From Alphaproteobacteria bacterium (GTDB lineage Bacteria; Pseudomonadota; Alphaproteobacteria; UBA1280; UBA12223), in assembly GCA_003450915.1 (NCBI GenBank), contig DMEM01000054.1, forward strand, positions 1 to 14,037: a DNA stretch of 14,037 nucleotides, read 5' to 3'. A model generated the notes under the pieces. The model saw nothing but the letters and a program-made list of their open reading frames with translations. It did not search any database and had not been told where the DNA came from. The translations under genes were made by a program, and so were the position numbers. This document shows positions 1 to 6,503 of the stretch, piece by piece; position 1 is the stretch's first letter; each line of letters starts with the position of its first letter.

Positions 1-439
1 TGGTGGCGATCCGATTTATAGTATTGAAGATCAAGTACAAGGGCTATTATTATTCTTTGTCGTAAATATGAAAACCAAAGATGCTTTAACAGTAAAAGAC
101 TTTTTTATACAATACCCAGAATTGGAAGATATCGATTTTGAAGCTTTGTTTAAAATGGGATTGTTTCAAATGGCTAGTACTCTGATTGCTTTAGATGTAC
201 AGGAAGACATTGAATATACAATACTTGATATTGAAACAAGTGATATTTTATATGAAGGTATTGTTGAAGCTCGTGAAAAAACGATTGAATTGGAAAATGC
301 AATTCGTAAGATTAAAGTAGAGCGTGATGAAAGTGCTAAAGATTATTTAAAAAATAAACTTATGGCGGGTTACAATGTTGAAGAAGACGTAGTTGAGGAT
401 CTTTTACAATCAGTATCTCCGTTACAGGCAGTTCAATAA
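1..439 (+). CDS. Unrecognised protein, 5'-truncated by the window edge; paralogue of the gene at 1149-1700
   Basis: The reading frame is open from codon 2-4 of the window to the stop at 437-439, giving 146 residues. The first ATG (68) has no Shine-Dalgarno sequence. The residues before it align without gaps to the protein at 1149-1700: window residue 1 matches its residue 36, and both share Y-S-x-E-D, T-K, and F-x3-[YF]-P-E-[LI]-E-[DE]-I-D-[FY]. The true start therefore lies about 35 codons to the left, and ATG 68 is internal. The second half is charged and probably helical (around positions 270-370 of the DNA). The C-terminus ends in LQAVQ, resembling LQAI in the paralogue. There is no signal peptide or membrane segment in the visible part, so it is probably cytoplasmic. 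I do not recognise the family. A terminator follows, so it is not co-transcribed with lspA. Confidence 0.8.
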   Translation, partial: GGDPIYSIEDQVQGLLLFFVVNMKTKDALTVKDFFIQYPELEDIDFEALFKMGLFQMASTLIALDVQEDIEYTILDIETSDILYEGIVEAREKTIELENAIRKIKVERDESAKDYLKNKLMAGYNVEEDVVEDLLQSVSPLQAVQ

Positions 440-454
440 CGGTTCAATAGAATT

Positions 455-485
455 GGCACTTACAGTAATGTAGGTGCCTTTTTTA
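455..485 (+). terminator. Rho-independent terminator after the first gene
   Basis: A 9-bp stem (GGCACTTAC with GTAGGTGCC, one G-U pair) is followed by a T run at 479-484. It lies 15 nt after the stop codon. Confidence 0.85.
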
Positions 486-552
486 TTGCAAGAAATTCTA
501 TTAGATGTTAAATTAGATGTATGATTTAAGCTAAAAAGAAAAGAGGAAAATA

Positions 553-1068
553 ATGGAACAATTTATTGCTAAATATATTAAAAATATTAAAGTTAATCTA
601 AAGTTTAAAATAGCGATGCTATCTTTATCAAGTGCTTTAGTTATTATTGATTTAGCGACTAAATTTATTGCCGATGATATTTTAAAAACAAAAACAATTC
701 CTGTTATCGATGGCTTTTTTAACTTTGCCTTAGCTTATAATACAGGTGTTTCATTCTCAATGTTTAACGATCTTTCTCAAGGTCCTGTAATTTTAGCAAC
801 AATTGCAATAGTTGCCGGTATTCTTTTATATGATGTAGTAATGTTTTCAACAAGAAAAGTAGATATAGTAGGTTATGCATTAATTGCCTCTGGTGCTTTT
901 GCTAATGGTATTGATAGAATTATGAATGGCCATGTTATCGATTTTCTAGACTTTTATTATAAAAACTGGCACTATCCAACATTTAATTTAGCAGATTGTT
1001 TTATCTTTATCGGCGTAGCGATTCTGCTATTAGAAGGTTTCTTTACTAAAAAAGCAAAAAATATCTAA
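553..1068 (+). CDS. lspA: Lipoprotein signal peptidase (signal peptidase II)
   Basis: This inner-membrane aspartic protease cuts the signal peptide of diacylated prolipoproteins in front of the lipobox cysteine. The 171-residue length is normal for the family. Four hydrophobic segments are visible (about residues 20-36, 76-95, 103-118 and 147-163). The family motifs are present: the N-T-G-V-S-F box near 63-68, A-N-G-I-D-R at 117-122 (usually G-N-x-x-D-R), V-I-D-F with the catalytic Asp130, and F-N-L-A-D with the catalytic Asp148. The 18-residue spacing of the two aspartates matches E. coli LspA. The start at 553 has a GAGGA Shine-Dalgarno 5 nt upstream. The N-terminal cytoplasmic tail is slightly long. 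The usual partner ileS is not adjacent; the gene sits between two paralogous unknown genes. Substrates in this window would include the lipoproteins at 6154-6456 and 10261-10809. Confidence 0.96.
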   Translation: MEQFIAKYIKNIKVNLKFKIAMLSLSSALVIIDLATKFIADDILKTKTIPVIDGFFNFALAYNTGVSFSMFNDLSQGPVILATIAIVAGILLYDVVMFSTRKVDIVGYALIASGAFANGIDRIMNGHVIDFLDFYYKNWHYPTFNLADCFIFIGVAILLLEGFFTKKAKNI

Positions 1069-1086
1069 AAATATTAGCCTTTAAAA

Positions 1087-1115
1087 TTGAAATATTCATA
1101 TAAAGTATATATAAT
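1087..1115 (+). promoter_or_regulatory. Sigma-70-type promoter for the gene at 1149
   Basis: The -35 box TTGAAA (1087-1092), a 17-nt spacer and a perfect -10 box TATAAT (1110-1115) lie just after lspA. The predicted transcript would start near 1122, giving a leader of about 27 nt with AAGGAG at 1136-1141. Confidence 0.75.
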
Positions 1116-1148
1116 AAGACAGACTGAAATCGTTTAAGGAGTTTTTGT

Positions 1149-1700
1149 ATGGATATTCAAGAATTCACATCTCAGCTGTATAATCTATCAGCTGAAGAAG
1201 AGGGTTTAGAGCCTTCAACAAATGAAACTTTTAATTTTTCTGCTGAAAAAATGGGAGCTCAAGCTTTTTATAGCTCTGAAGATAAAAGAAATGTAATCAT
1301 GTTTCTATTGGTTACAGATACTGAAACTAAAAAAACTTATAGTCTTAGTCAATTTAGTCTTTTATTTCCCGAGATAGAAGAGATCGACTACGTTGAAAAA
1401 GTCGTTAGCCACTATTTTAGCTACGGTTTAACCTTTGCTAGCAACTTTATGGATATTCAAGAAGCAATTGATTCTTATTGTGAAGGTGATTGGTACTATA
1501 AAGACTTGGTTAATACATACTGTATTCATGAACTATCAGGTCAAGAAGTTCATGAACTTAGGAAAATCCATAACCAAAAAGATCAAAATGAAAAGCAGAA
1601 GCTAATAAAAAAGTTCTGTCAATACTATGATTTTTCAAAATCAGGCTTTAAACTAATTGAAGAGCTAGGGGCAACTAAAGTTGCATTACAAGCTATCTAA
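1149..1700 (+). CDS. Unrecognised acidic protein, paralogue of the truncated gene at 1-439
   Basis: A 183-residue soluble protein with a strong Shine-Dalgarno (AAGGAG, 7 nt before the ATG) and its own promoter. There is no signal peptide or transmembrane helix, so it is probably cytoplasmic. Residues 36-81 align without gaps to the first 46 residues of the truncated protein at the left edge (14 identities in 46, with many conservative changes). The similarity continues as [LM]-D-[VI]-Q-E-x-I, R-K-I and a shared LQA-[VI] end. The centre carries a hydrophobic strand (about 49-55) and the P-E-I-E-E-I-D motif (74-80). The C-terminal third is lysine- and glutamate-rich and probably helical. Both copies being kept suggests a real small family. 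I do not know its function, and lspA between the two copies gives no firm clue. Confidence 0.85.
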   Translation: MDIQEFTSQLYNLSAEEEGLEPSTNETFNFSAEKMGAQAFYSSEDKRNVIMFLLVTDTETKKTYSLSQFSLLFPEIEEIDYVEKVVSHYFSYGLTFASNFMDIQEAIDSYCEGDWYYKDLVNTYCIHELSGQEVHELRKIHNQKDQNEKQKLIKKFCQYYDFSKSGFKLIEELGATKVALQAI

Positions 1701-1726
1701 CTATATGCACTATCGACAAATTTTAT

Positions 1727-1756
1727 AAAAAAGGCCTATCTACAGTGGGTCTTTTT
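1727..1756 (+). terminator. Terminator after the 1149 gene
   Basis: A run of A's plus GGCCTA pairs with TGGGTC plus T's, including two G-U pairs, around a short loop. It is followed by CTTTTT and lies 27 nt after the stop codon. Confidence 0.65.
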
Positions 1757-1829
1757 CTATTTATGGTAGTTTTGTGGCGTTTTTTAGCCAAAAAATAATA
1801 AAAAGTTGCAGAAATTAATGTCAGTGTTA

Positions 1830-1858
1830 TTGACAGAACTTTTTTTTCGGATCATAAT
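1830..1858 (+). promoter_or_regulatory. Strong sigma-70-type promoter for the gene at 1946
   Basis: A perfect -35 box TTGACA (1830-1835), a 17-nt spacer that includes a run of eight T's, and -10 box CATAAT (1853-1858). The expected transcript begins near 1865, leaving an unusually long leader of about 80 nt. Confidence 0.75.
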
Positions 1859-1860
1859 AT

Positions 1861-1910
1861 AAAGGTAATATTTAGTACACTTTAGTACTACACCAGCAAT
1901 ACCTTTTTTT
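1861..1910 (+). promoter_or_regulatory. Nested hairpin with T tract in the 5' leader: possible attenuator
   Basis: An outer stem AAAGGTA (1861-1867) pairs with TACCTTT (1900-1906) and runs into seven T's. Inside it, TAGTAC (1873-1878) and GTACTA (1885-1890) form a second perfect hairpin with a 6-nt loop. The 8-mer TTTAGTAC also occurs twice, 10 bp apart, so an operator for a DNA-binding protein is an alternative reading. The first bases of the outer stem may lie upstream of the actual transcription start, which would weaken the RNA model. Confidence 0.4.
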
Positions 1911-1945
1911 AGAAACACCTTTTTTAATCCTAGGATGGAAATAAA

Positions 1946-2452
1946 ATGAACAATAAAATTGTAATTTTTGGCGGAGTTGAATCTCTAGCGAAGTTTCGCA
2001 ATCTACACGGAATTAGTAGCGCGAACATTCGGGTTATCCCAATTAAAGAAACACAATTTGTAACACAAAAACAGGATAAGCAAGAAGCTTTGTTCGTTAA
2101 ATACGGGATCCTGAAGAAGCCAGAAGAAAAAGCAGTTAGTGCTCTTCGCGATCGTTCTGATATTGAGAATGATTTTTTGGAGATTTGTGCAGACGGAGAT
2201 GTTAAGCATGCTTGGGTTGATCCAAGCTTTGGACATAAAAGTCTAAGTATGCTTAGAGACATAACCAACTCTCAGATGGTTTCATTTGGACATTTTTTTG
2301 ATTCAAATACAAAGAGTAAGAAATTTAAAAATATTTGTCGCTCTTTGACTCAAATTTTTACAGAAAAAACGCCAGAGCAGGTTGCTCCGGAAAAGAACTT
2401 GCCAGTGGTATATCAACCTAACTGTTCTTTTTTAGAAACAGCCGCTGCTTAA
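1946..2452 (+). CDS. Unrecognised 168-residue protein
   Basis: The start at 1946 is preceded by an AGGATGG ribosome-binding site that forms part of the palindrome ATCCTAGGAT (1927-1936). The N-terminus (KIVIFGGVESLAKF) looks like a beta strand followed by a glycine turn, as in small alpha/beta domains. It is too short to call a nucleotide-binding fold. The rest is mixed and charged, with S-A-L-R-D-R-S-D-I-E-N-D near residues 64-75 and a probably flexible, proline-containing tail after about 144. No signal peptide or membrane helix is seen, so it is probably cytoplasmic. A strong promoter, a structured leader and a private terminator show a single-gene unit that may be separately regulated. 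I cannot name a family or function. Confidence 0.8.
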   Translation: MNNKIVIFGGVESLAKFRNLHGISSANIRVIPIKETQFVTQKQDKQEALFVKYGILKKPEEKAVSALRDRSDIENDFLEICADGDVKHAWVDPSFGHKSLSMLRDITNSQMVSFGHFFDSNTKSKKFKNICRSLTQIFTEKTPEQVAPEKNLPVVYQPNCSFLETAAA

Positions 2453-2474
2453 GCTAACTTTTTAAATAACGATT

Positions 2475-2503
2475 AAAAGGGTCTCTTCGGAGATCCTTTT
2501 TTA
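2475..2503 (+). terminator. Terminator of the 1946 gene with a UUCG tetraloop
   Basis: A 7-bp stem GGGTCTC/GAGATCC (one G-U pair) is closed by C(TTCG)G, a very stable tetraloop. Flanking A and T runs extend it, and it ends in six T's. Confidence 0.9.
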
Positions 2504-2530
2504 GTCTAAATATTATAATAGACTTAGACT

Positions 2531-2557
2531 AAAAAGCCTGCAATATGCAGGCTTTTG
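2531..2557 (-). terminator. Terminator of the pheST operon (works on both strands)
   Basis: A perfect 7-bp stem GCCTGCA/TGCAGGC with loop ATA (2536-2552), with five A's on the left and T's on the right. It lies 27 nt beyond the pheT stop on the minus strand and would also back up the + strand terminator at 2475. Confidence 0.85.
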
Positions 2558-2583
2558 TTTTTATATGTACATGAATTAGTAAA

Positions 2584-4950
2584 TTATCTAATAGTTGCTT
2601 TAAAACGCTTAATTACTGCGTTTACTGCTTTTTCAGCTACAGCATTGATTTCTTCATCTTTAAGAGTTTTCTCATCTGATTGAAGAGTTACTGAAATAGC
2701 CAGTGATTTTTTACCTTCTCCAATTTCTTCTCCTTCATATAAATCAAAAATTGAAGTAGCTTTAGCTAATGGACGACAAGCAGATTTAACAGTTTGTAGA
2801 ACGTCTGCTGCTTTTACTTTTTGATCTAAAATAAATGCAAAGTCACGTTTAACCGCTTGGTATTGGCTGATTGAGAAGTCGTTGTTAGATTTTTTATCAT
2901 TTAATAATAATTCTAAGTCAACTTCAAAAGCAACAGTGCCAGCTTTTAGGAACATTTTTTTAGCAACAAATGGGTGAATTTCACCAAACTGTGCAATTTG
3001 TTTACCTTTATACATTAGTACACCAGATCTACCAGGGTGGTAGTATTTAGCAAAGCCTGCGTCTTTAATCATAACCTTATCAACTTCAACATCTAGTGAT
3101 TCTAAGAATTTGAATAGGTCAGATTTAATATCAAATACGCTAGCAACTTGTGCTTCATTGTTCCATGATTTTTCAGCCTTTAGACCCATACGGATTGCTG
3201 CAGCTTGTAGCTTTTCACCTTTTTCAGCAAAAACTTTACCAACTTCAGCAAACATTAAGTTTGCATGTCCACGTTTTACATTTTTAACTAATGATTCAGC
3301 TAAACCAGGGATTAGAGTTTGTCTCATGTGAGATAGCTCTTCAGAAATTGGGTTAGCTAAAATTAGGTTTTCAATAGTATCTGAGAAAGCTGCAGTTAGT
3401 TTAGGGCTAATGAAACTATAGTTTAATAGTTCTGTATAACCTAATGCTACTAAGTTCTTTCTTGAACGACGGTTGATTAGAGTAATATCATCCCAATCTG
3501 TAACTGTTCTTAATGAAGGAGCAGGTAAAATTACAGGAATTGAATCAAAACCTTTAATTCTTAATACTTCTTCAACTAAATCAGCAAAGTTGTGGCAAAT
3601 GTTTACAAAGCTTGGTGCTGTTACATTGTAAGTAAAGTCAGCAGCTTTTGTGCAGTTATAGCCTAGTTTGCATAAAATAGTGATTGCTTCATTTTCATCA
3701 ACATCAACACCAGCAAATGTTTTCATTTTTCTAACATCGAATTCAATAACTTTTGGTTTGTACTCATCTGAACCAACAGTTTGCATTGATGAAACTTCAC
3801 CTCCGCAAAGTTCAGAGATAATTTCAGCAGCGTTGCTTAATGCAATACGAGTCATTAGAGGGTCAACACCTCTTTCAAAACGATATCTAGCATCTGTATT
3901 CACTTGTAAAGCTTGACCAGTTAGAGCAATTGTAGTTTTGTTAAAGTGTGCAGCTTCAAGAATAATTCTTGTAGTATTTTCATCAACCGAAGTTGATTCG
4001 CCACCAACAATACCACCTAAACCAATAATGCCAGACTCATCATTAATAGTAATCGCACCTTCTTTAAGAGAGTGAGTTGAGCCATCTAGGCCTTCAAGTT
4101 TTTCATCGCCTTTTGAAGTTGATACCGTAATATTACCTTTAACTTTATCTGCATCATAAGCATGAAGAGGTTGGCCTAAGCTAAGCATTACGAAGTTTGT
4201 AACATCAGCAATTGTGTTAATAGGGCGAAGACCTGCTTTTTCTAAAAATTCAACTAACCAAGCAGGTGACTGCTCATTTTTAACCCCTGTAATTTCAATG
4301 CTTGAGAAGAAAGTACAGTCGTTATTATCAAGAGTTACTGATTTTTCTTGAGCGAAGCCTGCTGAATAATCTTTTTCAGCAATTGGTTTTAGAGTGCCCA
4401 TGTCAGCTGCTGCTAAGTCACGAGCGATACCTCTAACAGAAAGAACATCAGATCTGTTTGGAGTAATATCAACATCAATCATTGCATCTGTATTATCAAT
4501 AAGTTGAGCAATAGGAGTTCCAATAGGTAAATCAGTGTCTAGTTCCCAAATACCATCGTATTCATCACCTATTGCAAGTTCTCTTACAGAACAAAGCATC
4601 CCGTTTGAAACTTCGCCACGTAATTTTGATTTGCTAATTTTAAAATCACCTGGTAGACACGCACCTTCAAGAGCTGCAGCTACTGTTAAGCCATCTCTAG
4701 CGTTTGGAGCACCACATACGATTTGACGGATGTCGTTTTCACCAACTTGTACCTGGCATACACCTAAAGTATCTGCATTTGGGTGTTGTACTCGGCTAAT
4801 GATTTTACCAACAACAACGTTTTCTAAAGCTTTAGCTCCGTCTTCAAATTCTTCAACTTCCATACCTAGTTTATTTAGTTGGTCTACAATTTGTTCGGCA
4901 GAAGCATTAGTATCTAAATGTTGTTTTAACCAATTTAATGAGAATTTCAT
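2584..4950 (-). CDS. pheT: Phenylalanyl-tRNA synthetase beta subunit
   Basis: This is the large subunit of the cytoplasmic (alpha-beta)2 enzyme that charges tRNA-Phe. The 788-residue length is normal for the family. Visible domains in order: an N-terminal segment; an EMAP/OB tRNA-binding domain (about 40-150) with H-P-N-A-D and C-G-A-P-N; a B3/B4 editing region (about 210-380) with R-P-I-N-T-I-A-D-V-T-N and R-F-E-R-G-V-D; a B5 domain (about 400-470); a catalytic-like core (about 480-685); and a C-terminal ferredoxin-fold anticodon-binding domain (about 690-788) starting with V-K-R-D-F-A-F. The start at 4950 has an AAGGA ribosome-binding site. It lies 43 nt downstream of pheS with no terminator between, so the two form one operon. 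No truncation or frameshift is seen. Confidence 0.98.
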   Translation of the reverse strand: MKFSLNWLKQHLDTNASAEQIVDQLNKLGMEVEEFEDGAKALENVVVGKIISRVQHPNADTLGVCQVQVGENDIRQIVCGAPNARDGLTVAAALEGACLPGDFKISKSKLRGEVSNGMLCSVRELAIGDEYDGIWELDTDLPIGTPIAQLIDNTDAMIDVDITPNRSDVLSVRGIARDLAAADMGTLKPIAEKDYSAGFAQEKSVTLDNNDCTFFSSIEITGVKNEQSPAWLVEFLEKAGLRPINTIADVTNFVMLSLGQPLHAYDADKVKGNITVSTSKGDEKLEGLDGSTHSLKEGAITINDESGIIGLGGIVGGESTSVDENTTRIILEAAHFNKTTIALTGQALQVNTDARYRFERGVDPLMTRIALSNAAEIISELCGGEVSSMQTVGSDEYKPKVIEFDVRKMKTFAGVDVDENEAITILCKLGYNCTKAADFTYNVTAPSFVNICHNFADLVEEVLRIKGFDSIPVILPAPSLRTVTDWDDITLINRRSRKNLVALGYTELLNYSFISPKLTAAFSDTIENLILANPISEELSHMRQTLIPGLAESLVKNVKRGHANLMFAEVGKVFAEKGEKLQAAAIRMGLKAEKSWNNEAQVASVFDIKSDLFKFLESLDVEVDKVMIKDAGFAKYYHPGRSGVLMYKGKQIAQFGEIHPFVAKKMFLKAGTVAFEVDLELLLNDKKSNNDFSISQYQAVKRDFAFILDQKVKAADVLQTVKSACRPLAKATSIFDLYEGEEIGEGKKSLAISVTLQSDEKTLKDEEINAVAEKAVNAVIKRFKATIR

Positions 4951-4993
4951 TTTTTAATTTCCTTTTATTTCTTTAATTCGATTTTAGTGTGAC

Positions 4994-6046
4994 TTATAAG
5001 TTTTTACCAAAGTGTTTCATGAACTCTGTTTGAGAATCAAAGAACATTCTTAAGTCATTAATACCGTATTTAAGCATTGCAAGTCTTTCTACACCAACGC
5101 CAAAAGCAAAACCTTGGAATTCTTTAGAATCAATACCACCTGCTGCAAGAACATTTTCATGTACCATACCAGCACCTAAAACTTCAATAAAGCCTGTTTT
5201 TTTACAAACACGACAGCCTTTACCTTCACAGAAAACGCATTCGATATCAACTTCAGTACCAGGTTCAGTAAATGGGAAGTATGATGGGCGGAATCTTAAT
5301 TTAACATCTCTTTCAAAGTATTGGCTTAAGAATACTTGTAGAACACCTTTAAGGTGTGAGAATGTAATGTCTTTATCTAAAGCAATACCTTCAATTTGGT
5401 GGAATTGAGGAGTGTGAGTTAAATCAGAATCACATCTATAAACACGTCCTGGAGCAATAATTCTTAAAGGAGCTCCTTTAGCTTGCATCGCGTGGATTTG
5501 TGTGTTTGAAGTTTGTGTTCTTAGTAGTTTTCTTTGTTTTTCGCCGTTAAATTCTTCAAAATCATTAAAATAGAATGTGTCGTGGTCTTGTCTTGCAGGG
5601 TGTTCTGCAGGAATATTTAGGGCTGTAAAGTTAAAGTGCTCATTTTCAATTTCGTTAGCACTTGCTACACTAAAGCCTAGTTTTGCAAAAATAGTTTCAA
5701 GTTCTTCAATTACGAAGCTCACAGGGTGACGCTTACCTAAGTTGTAAGGAGTTTCAGGTAATGTGATGTCTAATTTTTCTGTTGCTAGTTTTTCTTCTAA
5801 AGCTGCTAGCTCTAGTTCTGCTTTTTTAGCTTCAATTGCAGCAAAAACTGCATTTTTAGCTTCATTTGTTGTTTGAGCAACAGTTTTTCTTTCTTCAGGT
5901 GCTAATTTACCTAAAGTTTTAAGAATAGATGTAATTTCACCATTTTTACCTAAAAATTTAACTCTAACTTCATCTAGTTGTTTAACATCTGTAGAGTTTT
6001 GCACTAATTCTAGCGCGCTATTTTTTAACTGTTCAATATTTTGCAT
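4994..6046 (-). CDS. pheS: Phenylalanyl-tRNA synthetase alpha subunit
   Basis: This is the catalytic subunit of phenylalanyl-tRNA synthetase, a class II enzyme that forms Phe-AMP and transfers Phe to tRNA-Phe. At 350 residues it is close to the usual length. An N-terminal coiled-coil arm (about 1-90) binds tRNA. Class II motif 1 lies around 107-125, motif 2 around 199-221 (G-R-V-Y-R-C-D followed by H-x-x-Q-F-H-Q-x-E-G), and motif 3 around 313-325 (F-G-V-G-V-E-R-L). A C-x2-C-x4-C-x2-C cluster (Cys270, 273, 278, 281) precedes G-A-G-M-V-H. Many bacterial PheS proteins carry this cluster, usually with G-C-G-M where Ala is seen here. The start has AAAGGT upstream. It is the first gene of pheS-pheT. 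The leader is only about 50 nt, too short for a T-box or a classic Phe leader peptide. Confidence 0.98.
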   Translation of the reverse strand: MQNIEQLKNSALELVQNSTDVKQLDEVRVKFLGKNGEITSILKTLGKLAPEERKTVAQTTNEAKNAVFAAIEAKKAELELAALEEKLATEKLDITLPETPYNLGKRHPVSFVIEELETIFAKLGFSVASANEIENEHFNFTALNIPAEHPARQDHDTFYFNDFEEFNGEKQRKLLRTQTSNTQIHAMQAKGAPLRIIAPGRVYRCDSDLTHTPQFHQIEGIALDKDITFSHLKGVLQVFLSQYFERDVKLRFRPSYFPFTEPGTEVDIECVFCEGKGCRVCKKTGFIEVLGAGMVHENVLAAGGIDSKEFQGFAFGVGVERLAMLKYGINDLRMFFDSQTEFMKHFGKNL

Positions 6047-6089
6047 AATATTTACCTTTTTTTCTATTTAATGATTTAATTTTTTATAA

Positions 6090-6118
6090 TTGAAAATGTT
6101 TTAATATTATACTATAAT
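6090..6118 (+). promoter_or_regulatory. Promoter of the lipoprotein gene at 6154
   Basis: TTGAAA (6090-6095), a 17-nt spacer and TATAAT (6113-6118). The leader is about 29 nt and carries AGAGAGG at 6141-6147. It overlaps the divergent pheS promoter. Confidence 0.75.
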
Positions 6119-6134
6119 TAAACTTAGAATTCAA
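6106..6134 (-). promoter_or_regulatory. Promoter of pheST, overlapping the divergent promoter
   Basis: On the minus strand: TTGAAT (6134-6129), a 17-nt spacer and a perfect TATAAT (6111-6106), giving a leader of about 50 nt to the pheS start. Its -10 box lies 1 bp from the -10 box of the opposite promoter. Confidence 0.65.
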
Positions 6135-6153
6135 AGAATTAGAGAGGTTTAGA

Positions 6154-6456
6154 ATGAAAAAATCAGTTTTTGCGTGTCTATCACTTATTTTAGCAGGATG
6201 TTCTGCTCAAAATACACCAGATTTTATCTTAAAACACACAGATCACGAAGCTTACAGACAAAAAATGTTTGCTAAAGAGTGTGTAACATATCAACAAAAT
6301 AGAGTTATCCAAGTAGATGGTGTTCGAGGCTATTATGATTATACAAGCAATAACGGTGGGGCTTGTGTACAAAATCAAAGACAAACTTTACAGCCTCATC
6401 AAAACCCAAATCGTTATGGTAATTATAGAGACGATATTTCACCTTTAACTCATTAG
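6154..6456 (+). CDS. Small predicted lipoprotein of unknown function
   Basis: This is a 100-residue protein with a type II signal peptide. A lysine start (MKKS), a hydrophobic stretch and the lipobox L-A-G-C place the lipidated cysteine at residue 16. It would be processed by LspA and anchored in the inner or outer membrane; the residue after the Cys is Ser, which in enterobacteria would favour the outer membrane. The mature part is polar, rich in Asn, Gln and Tyr, and has two more cysteines (43 and 71) that could pair in the periplasm. The ribosome-binding site AGAGAGG is strong. The gene is monocistronic, divergent from pheS and convergent with the pilin-like gene, sharing a terminator with the latter. 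No family is recognised. Confidence 0.85.
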   Translation: MKKSVFACLSLILAGCSAQNTPDFILKHTDHEAYRQKMFAKECVTYQQNRVIQVDGVRGYYDYTSNNGGACVQNQRQTLQPHQNPNRYGNYRDDISPLTH

Positions 6457-6466
6457 TTATTTACAG

Positions 6467-6494
6467 CAAAAGCTCCCAAATAGGGAGCTTTTTT
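6467..6494. terminator. Bidirectional terminator between convergent genes
   Basis: A perfect 7-bp stem AGCTCCC/GGGAGCT with loop AAATA, an A run on the left and a T run on the right. It ends the lipoprotein gene (+) and the ppiD operon (-). Confidence 0.9.
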
Positions 6495-6503
6495 ATTTGA
6501 TTC

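Noticed and set aside
1770..1797. Hairpin TGGC/GCCA with T and A tracts between 1700 and 1830
   Set aside because: The stem has only four firm pairs. It might act as a minus-strand terminator, but no minus-strand gene needs one here.
6047..6105. T-box or Phe leader-peptide attenuator before pheS
   Set aside because: The leader is about 50 nt, AT-rich, with no terminator hairpin and no Phe-rich short ORF.
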